A stretch of DNA of 7,445 nucleotides from SSC3 sp035477015 (lineage in GTDB: Bacteria > Actinomycetota > Actinomycetes > Propionibacteriales > Nocardioidaceae), in NCBI GenBank assembly GCA_035477015.1, contig DATILB010000001.1, positions 1-7,445 on the forward strand, in the 5' to 3' direction. Both the position numbers and the translations under genes were made by a program. Every line of letters starts with the position of its first letter. The stretch's first letter is position 1. The notes beneath the pieces are model-generated. The model saw only the letters and a list, made by a program, of their open reading frames with translations. It was not told the origin of the DNA and made no database searches. Shown here one piece after another: positions 1 through 6,293 of the stretch.

Positions 1-330
1 CTAGCTCTGCGGGTGCAGTTCGCGGACAAGCCGGCCGCGAGGTGGGTAACCGCAGCCCGGGTCGGCTTCGACAACCAGGTCATCGTCGATGCGGGCAACG
101 TCGTGGTGCTCGACTTCACGACGATGCCCCTCTGCCGAAACGAGCGGATCGAGGAGCTCTATCAGGACCACCTCATGGCCACTGAAGGCGACGTCTTCAG
201 CATCGCCGGCGGGCCGGACGACGCCGTCATGGTTCAGGCGGGGTATGGCGACGGCGTCTACCCGGTGTACTGGGGCGTTGCGAAGGACGGGACGATCACG
301 GATCTCCTGGTCGACTTCCTTGTCGACTGA
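1..330 (+). CDS. DUF4241-like protein, C-terminal part (5' end outside window)
   Basis: The reading frame is open from the first base and ends at TGA 328-330, so this is the last 109 codons of a longer gene. The GTG at 13 is probably internal, because the upstream codons read smoothly (LALRVQF) with no ribosome binding site. The C-terminal part carries GYGDGVYPVYWG followed by a short DG turn and LLVDF. I recognise this as the ending typical of DUF4241 proteins, in which a GxGDGxYPVYxG strand pair closes the domain. The fragment shows no signal peptide or membrane segment, so the protein is probably cytosolic. The family has no established biochemical function that I know of. The next gene starts 90 bases downstream in the same direction, so co-transcription is possible. 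The family call rests on motif memory; the coding status is more secure than the name. Confidence 0.6.
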   Translation, partial: LALRVQFADKPAARWVTAARVGFDNQVIVDAGNVVVLDFTTMPLCRNERIEELYQDHLMATEGDVFSIAGGPDDAVMVQAGYGDGVYPVYWGVAKDGTITDLLVDFLVD

Positions 331-372
331 CGGTGCCTGGGGAACGCACCCATCGCGGCAGATCCGGACGGT

Positions 373-390
373 TCGGATGGGAAGATCCGA
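373..390 (+). other. Small hairpin after the DUF4241-like gene
   Basis: TCGGAT (373-378) and ATCCGA (385-390) form a perfect 6-bp stem around the loop GGGAAG. It lies 43 bases past the upstream stop and 30 bases before the next start. No T-run follows, so it is at best a weak terminator or an mRNA processing structure. A chance inverted repeat is equally possible. Confidence 0.25.
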
Positions 391-420
391 TCATGCGAAA
401 CACGATGTATCGGGGCTGAC

Positions 421-1104
421 GTGGCGAAGTACAGCGACGACGAGTTGATCGCAGCCCTCGCAGTAGCACGGGGTGATGCACGTTCGATCCTCGTGGTCGG
501 TCTTCGCCGCTCGTTGGGAGATGGCGGAGCAGGGGTGGCCCGCGAGCTGGCTCAGCCCAATAGTGGCGAGGCTGGCTACGTGAGGGCCGCGGCGATTCGC
601 ACTCTGGCGAGCAGGGCTGGCGCCACAGCAACGGCACTGTTTGCCGAACGATTGTCAGACCGGTCGATGGAAGTGCAGCTCGCCGCCGCGGACGCTCTGG
701 CTGAAGTCGGCACTGACCTGGCGTCAGTCGCAATGCTCAGCTGGCTGGAGCGGAAGCTTCTTCGTCCGACGCGCGCAGCCAATTGGGACCCGGACGAGCT
801 TCGCAGCACCCTCCGCTATGCCAATCGCCATGGGTCGGTGCTCAACCGACTCGCTCAGCTGATCGACGCACACGAAAGCCAACTACAGGACGAGGAACAT
901 GCATGGCTTGTCGAGGTGTGGCCGGATTGGCGCAAAGCCGCGCACGCCGACAGCGGTGCCCAGCCACCGAACACAGCCGCCCTCGCTGAACCAATGATTG
1001 AGGATCACCGCGGCCGTGTGGACATGGAGGAACTCTGGGCTCAGTGGGAGGCGAACACTCTAGATCCAGTTCTCCGTCTTGCTCAGAGGCGCATGAGTCA
1101 CTGA
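421..1104 (+). CDS. HEAT-like repeat protein of unknown function
   Basis: This is a 227-residue soluble protein with no signal peptide or membrane helix. Residues about 53-110 show two consecutive helical-repeat units: VRAAAIRTLASRAG...ALFAERLSD, then VQLAAADALAEVG...AMLSWLE. They match the VRxxAaxaLgxlG pattern of HEAT/PBS-lyase-type repeats, which usually serve as protein-binding scaffolds. Residues 120-227 are rich in charge and tryptophan (NWDPDEL, WLVEVWPDW, ELWAQWE) and match no family I recognise. GTG 421 is the only usable start after the in-frame stop at 328-330; the Shine-Dalgarno is poor (GGGG at 412-415). The gene uses more A/T-ending codons than mfd, suggesting an accessory or acquired gene. 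It could be an immunity-type or adaptor protein, but nothing here proves that. Confidence 0.7.
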   Translation: MAKYSDDELIAALAVARGDARSILVVGLRRSLGDGGAGVARELAQPNSGEAGYVRAAAIRTLASRAGATATALFAERLSDRSMEVQLAAADALAEVGTDLASVAMLSWLERKLLRPTRAANWDPDELRSTLRYANRHGSVLNRLAQLIDAHESQLQDEEHAWLVEVWPDWRKAAHADSGAQPPNTAALAEPMIEDHRGRVDMEELWAQWEANTLDPVLRLAQRRMSH

Positions 1105-1202
1105 ATCTGTCTGCCGCTGCCCGACGCTATCCGTGACAGTAGTCGCGTCTCATCTTCCTCAGAGCAGCCCAGTCGGACGAGCGTAGCCGTCCTCCACGCG
1201 GC

Positions 1203-1240
1203 AAAAGCGGTCGCACGCCTTAGCTCGTGCGGCCTCTTTT
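1203..1240. terminator. Bidirectional intrinsic terminator
   Basis: GGTCGCACG (1209-1217) pairs with CGTGCGGCC (1226-1234), a 9-bp stem with one G-T wobble and an 8-base loop. The stem is flanked by AAAAG (1203-1207) on the left and CTTTT (1236-1240) on the right. These give a U-tract on either strand and can extend the stem past a C-T mismatch. It lies about 100 bases after the HEAT-like gene's stop and should isolate that gene from the acetyltransferase. Confidence 0.75.
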
Positions 1241-1250
1241 GAAGGTCACC

Positions 1251-1272
1251 GGCTGTCGGTCGTTGGACAGCC
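1251..1272. promoter_or_regulatory. Inverted repeat upstream of the GNAT promoter
   Basis: GGCTGTC (1251-1257) and GACAGCC (1266-1272) form a perfect 7-bp inverted repeat with an 8-base spacer. It sits 14 bases before the proposed -35 box of the acetyltransferase gene, where an activator or repressor could bind. It is followed by TTCT, so it may instead be a secondary terminator backing up 1203-1240. No regulator family is recognised. Confidence 0.35.
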
Positions 1273-1286
1273 TTCTCCGAAGTCGA

Positions 1287-1316
1287 TTGCGTGCTCGTAA
1301 CGGCGTGGGTAGTAAT
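1287..1316 (+). promoter_or_regulatory. Candidate promoter of the GNAT gene (leaderless)
   Basis: TTGCGT (1287-1292) is separated by 17 bases from TAGTAA (1310-1315), and AGTAAT (1311-1316) is an overlapping alternative with an 18-base spacer. The -10 box ends only 5-6 bases before ATG 1322, so transcription would begin at or near the start codon. That would give a leaderless mRNA, which is common in actinobacteria and fits the absence of a usable Shine-Dalgarno. Confidence 0.4.
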
Positions 1317-1321
1317 AGGGC

Positions 1322-1885
1322 ATGCTGAACGGAGACACGGTCGCGTTGCGGGCACGCCTCGAAGCCGACGTGGCGGTTCTCCACGCCGAGCTGTATGAGG
1401 ACGTGCCGACTCGGGTGCGGGCCGACCAGCGAGCCTGGATGCCACTTGGCGTCGCCTCGTCTCCTTACGCGGTGAAGGATCGGCCTGCGGCTGGCTCAGA
1501 GTTCGCGGCCGAGTTCTCGGTCGTGGAACGAGCTACTGGCGACCTGGCCGGCGAGGCGGTCTTGTGGGGCATGGACCGGCACAATCGGTCCGCCCATGTT
1601 GGCCTCGCCCTGAGGCCCGCCTTCTGCGGCCGTGGTCTGAGCATCGAAGTGCTCCATGTGCTGGCGAAGTACGGTCTCGACATTCTGGGGCTGAACCGTC
1701 TCCAGCTCGAGACGACTGCCGACAACGCCGCGATGCTCGCCGCGGCCTCCCGTGCCGGTTATCGCCGGGAGGGCGTTCTGCGGCAGTCCGCGTGGGTCGA
1801 CGGCGCGTTCGTCGACGAGGTTGTCATGTCCTTATTAGCCGCCGAGGGGCCACGGCCCGAACTCCGAACCGCACCACCCGCCTGA
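1322..1885 (+). CDS. GNAT family N-acetyltransferase (RimJ/RimL type)
   Basis: This 187-residue protein is predicted to transfer acetyl from acetyl-CoA to an amino group. The acetyl-CoA-binding motif A lies at about residues 92-109, HVGLALRPAFCGRGLSIE, with CGRGLS in place of the usual R/QxxGxG/A loop. NRLQLETTADNAAMLAAASRAGY (125-147) and REGVLRQSAWVDGAFVDEVVMSLL (149-172) are characteristic of the RimJ/RimL branch (Acetyltransf_3-like). This branch covers ribosomal-protein acetylases and many small-molecule or protein acetyltransferases, so the substrate cannot be told. ATG 1322 follows an in-frame TAG at 1316-1318. The only purine run (TAGGG) is too close to serve as a ribosome binding site. 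The last 15 residues are a proline-rich tail. It appears to be a single-gene transcription unit. Confidence 0.87.
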   Translation: MLNGDTVALRARLEADVAVLHAELYEDVPTRVRADQRAWMPLGVASSPYAVKDRPAAGSEFAAEFSVVERATGDLAGEAVLWGMDRHNRSAHVGLALRPAFCGRGLSIEVLHVLAKYGLDILGLNRLQLETTADNAAMLAAASRAGYRREGVLRQSAWVDGAFVDEVVMSLLAAEGPRPELRTAPPA

Positions 1886-1910
1886 GGTCTCTTGGCCGCC
1901 AAGCAGCGCG

Positions 1911-1936
1911 ACCGCACATCGGCATGATGGTGCGGT
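1911..1936 (+). terminator. Hairpin after the GNAT gene, possible terminator
   Basis: ACCGCAC-ATC (1911-1920) pairs with GAT (1926-1928) and, past one bulged G at 1929, GTGCGGT (1930-1936). The result is a 10-bp stem with a 5-base loop, beginning 26 bases after the stop codon. No T-run follows, so this would be a U-less terminator of the kind often proposed in high-GC actinobacteria. Its right arm can also pair with the end of the coding sequence (see findings). Confidence 0.45.
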
Positions 1937-2012
1937 TCCACGCCCGGCGCCGAGCGGCGGACAACCACTGCGCCCCGGCGCCCGCCCGGTCAGCGACCCA
2001 CCAGCACCGACG

Positions 2013-2018
2013 TAAACT
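2013..2018 (+). promoter_or_regulatory. Candidate -10 element for the mfd operon
   Basis: TAAACT fits the actinobacterial TANNNT -10 pattern and lies 67 bases before the preferred mfd start. No good -35 is visible at 16-19 bases upstream. Transcription would begin near 2025, placing the hairpin at 2030-2053 almost at the 5' end of the mRNA. Confidence 0.33.
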
Positions 2019-2029
2019 GACTGCCAATA

Positions 2030-2053
2030 CCCCCTGGTTCTCCGAACAGGGGG
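2030..2053 (+). promoter_or_regulatory. Strong hairpin in the probable mfd leader
   Basis: CCCCCTG (2030-2036) pairs perfectly with CAGGGGG (2047-2053). The stem continues past a bulged G (2037) with TTC/GAA, leaving a 3-base TCC loop, for about 10 bp in all. It is followed by a mixed CTGTCGTGTTGT stretch rather than a real T-run. It could terminate read-through from the GNAT gene, stabilise the 5' end of the mfd mRNA, or attenuate the operon; the sequence does not decide between these. Confidence 0.5.
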
Positions 2054-2072
2054 CTGTCGTGTTGTGCGCAGC

Positions 2073-2078
2073 AGGGAG
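2073..2078 (+). promoter_or_regulatory. Ribosome binding site that sets the mfd start
   Basis: AGGGAG lies 6 bases before GTG 2085. The in-frame GTG at 2064 has only the G-run inside the 2030-2053 hairpin upstream of it. The spacing therefore favours 2085, which drops seven residues (MRSREQV) from the longest frame. Confidence 0.75.
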
Positions 2079-2084
2079 CAAGTA

Positions 2085-5000
2085 GTGAGCATCATCGGTC
2101 TGGCGGACCTCGTTCTCGCCGATCCGACCCTGGCGGAAGCCGTCGAGGATGCCCGTGACGGTCGCGTCACGGCGCTCGATGTCACGGCGCCGCAGGCGTT
2201 GCGGCCCTTCCTGGTGAAGGGTCTCGTCGACGCTGGCCGCACGGTTCTGGCGGTGGCGGCGACGCAGCGTGAGGCCGAGGACCTGGTCTCCGCGCTGGGC
2301 TGTCTGATGGACCCGCACGAGGTGGCGTTCTACCCGTCTTGGGAAACCCTTCCTCACGAGCGGCTCTCCCCCCGCAGCGACACCGTGGGCCGTCGGCTGG
2401 CTGTCTTGCGACGGCTCTGTCACCCGGGCAGCGCCGAGAACAACGGCCCGTTGAAGGTCGTCGTCGCGCCCGTACGCAGCGTGCTGCAGCCGCAGGTCAA
2501 GGGTCTTGGCGACCTCGCGCCAGTTGAGCTCGTGGTGGGCGAACAGCACGACCTGGACGACGTCGTACGCCGACTTGCCGACGCGGCTTACACCAGGGTG
2601 GACCTGGTCGAGAAGCGGGGCGAGTTCGCCGTCCGCGGCGGCATCGTCGACGTGTTCCCGCCGACCGAGGAGCACCCGCTGCGCGTGGAGTTCTGGGGCG
2701 ACGACGTCGAGGAGATCCGCTCGTTCGCCGTTGCCGACCAGCGCTCCCTCGACAAGGCGGACCGGCTCTGGGCGCCGCCCTGCCGCGAGCTGCTGCTCAC
2801 CGACGAGGTCCGCGAAAAGGCAAGACTGCTGGGTGAGAGCCATCCCGAGCTCCTTGAGATCACGGGCAAGCTGGCCGAGGGGCACGCGGTCGAGGGCATG
2901 GAGTCGCTCGCGCCGGTGCTCGTCGACGAGATGGAGCTGCTGGTCGACCTGATGCCGGCCGACACGCACGTGCTCCTGCTCGACCCCGAGCGCAACCGGA
3001 GCCGTGCGCACGACCTCGTCGCCACGAGCGACGAGTTCCTGGCGGCGAGCTGGGCGACGGCTGCCTCGGGTGGCAAGGCCCCGATCGACCTCGGAGCTGC
3101 GTCGTACCGCTCGCTTGCCGACGTCCGCGTGCACACCCTGCAGCAGGGCAAGCCATGGTGGAGCATCTCGCCGTTCGGCCTCGACCCCGGCGCCTCCGAG
3201 GTGCTGAGGGACTCGCTCGGCGAGGTGGTCAGCATCGACCTCGACGTGACGGTCGGAGCGGTCGAGAGTCGGGTCGTCCCGATGAAGCAGGCGGAGCCGT
3301 ACCACGGCGACGTCACCAAGGTCGTCGACGACATCGCCGGCTGGCTGCGCGAAGGCCGCCGCGTCGTCGTACTGCATGAAGGGCACGGCCCTGCCCAACG
3401 CACCGCCGAGGTGCTCAAGGACGCCGACATCGCCGTCAGGTACGTCGAGACGATCGACGAGGCTCCCGAGCCGGGCGTCGTGCACGTGTCGACGGCGACG
3501 CTCGACCACGGGTTCCTCGACGAGGCCGGCACGATCGCCGTCATCACGGGTGACGACATCTCCGGCCAGCGCTCGTCCACGAAGGACATGCGCAAGATGC
3601 CGGCCCGCCGCAAGCGGCAGATCGACCCGCTCGAGCTCAAGGCCGGCGACTACGTCGTGCACGACCAGCACGGTGTGGGCCGCTACGTCGAGATGAAACA
3701 GCGTGAGGTGCAGGGCGCAACGCGCGAGTACCTCGTGCTGGAGTACGGATCGAGCAAGCGGGGCAACCCGCCGGACCGGCTCTACGTCCCGACCGACCAG
3801 ATGGACATGGTGACGAGATACGTCGGCGGCGACATGCCGTCGCTCGACCGGCTCGGCGGCTCGGACTGGGCCAAGCGCAAGGGCCGAGCGAAGAAGGCGG
3901 TCAAGGAGATCGCGGCCGAGCTGATCAAGCTGTACGCCGCCCGCCAGGCGACCAAGGGCCACGCTTTCGGGGAGGACACGCCGTGGCAGCGCGAGCTCGA
4001 GGATGCGTTCCCCTTCACCGAGACGCCCGACCAGCTCTCCACCGTCGACGAGGTCAAGGCCGACATGCGGCGCGAGATCCCGATGGACCGGCTGATCTGC
4101 GGTGACGTCGGCTACGGCAAGACCGAGATCGCCGTGCGCGCCGCCTTCAAGGCGGTTCAGGACGGCAAGCAGGTCGCCGTACTCGTGCCGACGACGCTGC
4201 TCGTGCAGCAGCACATCTCCACGTTCGAGGAGCGGATGAGTGCCTTCCCGGTCGTGATCAAGGCGTTGTCGCGCTTCCAGACCGACAAGGAGGCGACCGA
4301 GACCATGGACGGCCTCCGTGAGGGGGGCGTCGACATCGTCATCGGCACGCACCGGCTGCTCAGCCCCGACATGAAGTTCAAGGACCTCGGGCTGATCATC
4401 GTCGATGAGGAGCAGCGCTTCGGCGTCGAGCACAAGGAGCAGCTCAAGCAGCTCCGCACCGCGGTCGACGTGCTCGCGATGTCTGCGACCCCGATCCCGC
4501 GCACGCTCGAGATGGCGATCACCGGCATCCGCGAGATGTCGACGATCACCACCCCGCCAGAGGAGCGGCACCCGGTGCTGACGTACGTCGGCGGCTACGA
4601 GGACCGGCAGGTCACGGCAGCCATCCGGCGCGAGCTGCTCCGCGAAGGGCAGGTCTTCTTCATCCACAACCGAGTGCAGTCGATCGAGAAGGCCGCCGCC
4701 CACATCCGCCAGCTGGTGCCCGAGGCCCGCGTCGCCGTGGCGCACGGTCAGATGGGGGAGCACCAGCTCGAGCAGGTGATGCTCGACTTCTGGGAGAAGA
4801 GCTTCGACGTGCTCGTCTGTACGACGATCGTCGAGTCCGGCATCGACGTGTCCAACGCCAACACGATGGTCATCGAGCGGGCCGACATGCTCGGGCTCTC
4901 GCAGCTGCACCAGCTGCGCGGTCGCGTCGGTCGAAGCCGGGACCGCGCGTACGCGTACTTCCTCTACCCGCCGGACAAGCCGCTCACCGAGACCGCCCAC

Positions 5001-5678
5001 GAGCGGCTCGCGACGCTCGCGCAGCACTCGGACCTCGGCGGCGGCATGGCGATCGCCATGAAGGACCTGGAGATCCGTGGCGCGGGCAACCTGCTGGGCG
5101 GCGAGCAGAGCGGCCACATCGCCGACGTCGGCTTCGACCTGTACGTCCGGCTCGTCGGCGAGGCGGTCAACGAGTTCAAGGGCGACGGCACGGTTGAGGA
5201 GCTCGAAGTCCGGGTCGAGCTGCCGGTCGACGCTCACCTGCCCCACGACTACGTGTCGTCTGAGCGGCTGCGACTCGAGATGTACAAGCGCCTCGCCGAG
5301 GTCCGCGACGAGGAGGCGCTCGGCCTGATCCGCGAGGAGCTGGTCGACCGGTACGGCGAGCCGCCGGCCCCGGTGGCCTCGCTGATGGAGGTCGCCCGCT
5401 TCCGTGTCCGCGCCCGGCAGGCGGGTCTGCAGGAGGCGATCATCCAGGCCAAGTACGTCCGGTTCGGTGCCATCGACCTGCTGGACTCGCAGCGTGTACG
5501 CCTCGAGCGGCTCTACCCCGGGAGCGTGGTGAAGACCACAATGCGTACGATCTTGGTGCCGCGGCCCAGCACCCTGGGCACATCGTCGGGGCCAGTGGGT
5601 GGCCAGCCCATCCGCGACGAGGCGCTGCTGAACTGGGCGCGGCAGGTGATCGACACCGTGATCGACCCGAGGAGCTAG
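2085..5678 (+). CDS. mfd: Transcription-repair coupling factor Mfd
   Basis: Mfd is a cytosolic ATP-dependent DNA translocase. It binds RNA polymerase stalled at lesions, displaces it and recruits UvrA to start transcription-coupled nucleotide excision repair. The 1197-residue product has the full architecture and usual length. The N-terminal UvrB-homology module has YPSWETLPHERLSP (83-96) and GEFAVRGGIVDVFPP (179-193). The RNA polymerase-interacting domain begins around DYVVHDQHGVGRY (522-534). The RecG-like motor has Walker A GDVGYGKTE (673-681), DEEQ (774-777), SATPIPRTL (800-808), and TTIVESGID with QLRGRVGRS (motif VI, 943-951). The TRG translocation motif spans about 966-1012, and the C-terminal D7 region about 1035-1145. 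All key motifs are intact. GTG 2085 is chosen over GTG 2064 because of AGGGAG at 2073. It is the first gene of a likely three-gene operon; the next gene starts 3 bases after its stop. Confidence 0.97.
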   Translation: MSIIGLADLVLADPTLAEAVEDARDGRVTALDVTAPQALRPFLVKGLVDAGRTVLAVAATQREAEDLVSALGCLMDPHEVAFYPSWETLPHERLSPRSDTVGRRLAVLRRLCHPGSAENNGPLKVVVAPVRSVLQPQVKGLGDLAPVELVVGEQHDLDDVVRRLADAAYTRVDLVEKRGEFAVRGGIVDVFPPTEEHPLRVEFWGDDVEEIRSFAVADQRSLDKADRLWAPPCRELLLTDEVREKARLLGESHPELLEITGKLAEGHAVEGMESLAPVLVDEMELLVDLMPADTHVLLLDPERNRSRAHDLVATSDEFLAASWATAASGGKAPIDLGAASYRSLADVRVHTLQQGKPWWSISPFGLDPGASEVLRDSLGEVVSIDLDVTVGAVESRVVPMKQAEPYHGDVTKVVDDIAGWLREGRRVVVLHEGHGPAQRTAEVLKDADIAVRYVETIDEAPEPGVVHVSTATLDHGFLDEAGTIAVITGDDISGQRSSTKDMRKMPARRKRQIDPLELKAGDYVVHDQHGVGRYVEMKQREVQGATREYLVLEYGSSKRGNPPDRLYVPTDQMDMVTRYVGGDMPSLDRLGGSDWAKRKGRAKKAVKEIAAELIKLYAARQATKGHAFGEDTPWQRELEDAFPFTETPDQLSTVDEVKADMRREIPMDRLICGDVGYGKTEIAVRAAFKAVQDGKQVAVLVPTTLLVQQHISTFEERMSAFPVVIKALSRFQTDKEATETMDGLREGGVDIVIGTHRLLSPDMKFKDLGLIIVDEEQRFGVEHKEQLKQLRTAVDVLAMSATPIPRTLEMAITGIREMSTITTPPEERHPVLTYVGGYEDRQVTAAIRRELLREGQVFFIHNRVQSIEKAAAHIRQLVPEARVAVAHGQMGEHQLEQVMLDFWEKSFDVLVCTTIVESGIDVSNANTMVIERADMLGLSQLHQLRGRVGRSRDRAYAYFLYPPDKPLTETAHERLATLAQHSDLGGGMAIAMKDLEIRGAGNLLGGEQSGHIADVGFDLYVRLVGEAVNEFKGDGTVEELEVRVELPVDAHLPHDYVSSERLRLEMYKRLAEVRDEEALGLIREELVDRYGEPPAPVASLMEVARFRVRARQAGLQEAIIQAKYVRFGAIDLLDSQRVRLERLYPGSVVKTTMRTILVPRPSTLGTSSGPVGGQPIRDEALLNWARQVIDTVIDPRS
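5669..5674 (+). promoter_or_regulatory. Ribosome binding site of the lipoprotein gene, inside mfd
   Basis: GAGGAG lies within the last codons of mfd, 7 bases before TTG 5682. It supports the rare TTG start and implies translational coupling, since ribosomes finishing mfd at 5678 release next to the new start. Confidence 0.75.
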
Positions 5679-5681
5679 AAG

Positions 5682-6293
5682 TTGCGTCGTCCCAAGCTCG
5701 CCCTGGTGGCCACCGCGGCCCTCTTCGCGCTCACCGGCTGCGCGGGACTGCGCCCCGGAGTCGCCGCCGAGGTGGGCGACCAGCAGATCACGCTCGAGCA
5801 GCTTGACGACTTCGCGGCAACCTTCTGCAAGTACCTCAGCGTCGGCCAGCCCGGCCAGAAGAGCAGCAAGCTGGTCCGCCAGGGCGCGCTGGTCACGATG
5901 GTGCAGGCACGCCTCGGCCACCTGTACGGCGAGGAGGACCCGACCACGATCGACCGCGCGTCGGTCGAGGACGCGCTTGCGGGGGTCAAGGCGGCGATCG
6001 CCGACCTTCCCGAGGGTGACCAAGAGGCCTTCCTCGAGGAGGTCAGCTACTTCCTCGAGGGGAGCCAGTACCTCGCCCAGGTCGGTGACCAGGCCGCGCA
6101 GGAAGAGCTCCTCTCCACGCTCGTCGACGAGTACGGCGTCGAGCTGGACCCGAGGTTCGGCTCGTGGGACGAGATCCGGAGTGAGGACGCGCCCAGCGTG
6201 AGCGGCTCCCTGTCGGTGCCGCTCGAGGCCACCGAGTTCGACCCGAACGACCAGACCGCCGGACTCTCCGCGTCGCAGACGTGCGGCGGCTGA
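5682..6293 (+). CDS. SurA_N-like lipoprotein
   Basis: This 203-residue protein starts with a lipoprotein signal: MRRPK, a hydrophobic stretch (6-17) and lipobox L17-T-G-C20. Cleavage and lipidation at Cys20 should anchor it on the outer face of the cytoplasmic membrane. Mature residues AAEVGDQQITLEQLDDFAATFC (28-49) resemble the first helix-strand unit of SurA N-terminal chaperone domains (VNGxxIT...LD). A helical middle follows, then a DPRFGSWD turn (157-164) and VSGSLSVPL (172-181). I associate this ending with actinobacterial SurA_N lipoproteins. No PPIase domain is present, so a chaperone-like or periplasmic binding role is more likely than isomerase activity. TTG 5682 is supported by GAGGAG at 5669-5674. 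It starts 3 bases after mfd and overlaps mazG by 13 bases. Cys49 and Cys201 could form a disulfide. Family assignment is moderate; lipoprotein status is strong. Confidence 0.82.
   Translation: MRRPKLALVATAALFALTGCAGLRPGVAAEVGDQQITLEQLDDFAATFCKYLSVGQPGQKSSKLVRQGALVTMVQARLGHLYGEEDPTTIDRASVEDALAGVKAAIADLPEGDQEAFLEEVSYFLEGSQYLAQVGDQAAQEELLSTLVDEYGVELDPRFGSWDEIRSEDAPSVSGSLSVPLEATEFDPNDQTAGLSASQTCGG

Noticed and set aside
1098..1445. A 115-codon minus-strand frame spanning the gap before the GNAT gene, with an HELRRA string faintly like an integrase
   Set aside because: It lacks the rest of any recombinase motif, overlaps the GNAT coding start, and is crossed by the 1203-1240 terminator stem. A chance frame is more likely.
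1891..1903. A small CTTGG-CCG-CCAAG hairpin just after the GNAT stop
   Set aside because: It has only 5 bp with no T-run. The 1911-1936 hairpin is a much stronger terminator candidate.
2588..3640. A 350-codon minus-strand frame inside mfd
   Set aside because: It is Ser/Arg-rich low-complexity translation typical of a shadow frame and matches no family.
1824..6023. A 1399-codon open frame on the minus strand opposite mfd
   Set aside because: It mirrors the mfd codons in a high-GC gene with strong third-position bias. The translation is dominated by L, V, R, D, H and A with no recognisable domain, while the plus strand encodes an intact Mfd.
6030..6060. A direct repeat TTCCTCGAGG, two copies 21 bases apart, in the lipoprotein gene
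   Set aside because: The copies are in frame and encode the repeated peptide FLE with common codons. This looks like protein sequence and codon bias, not a site.
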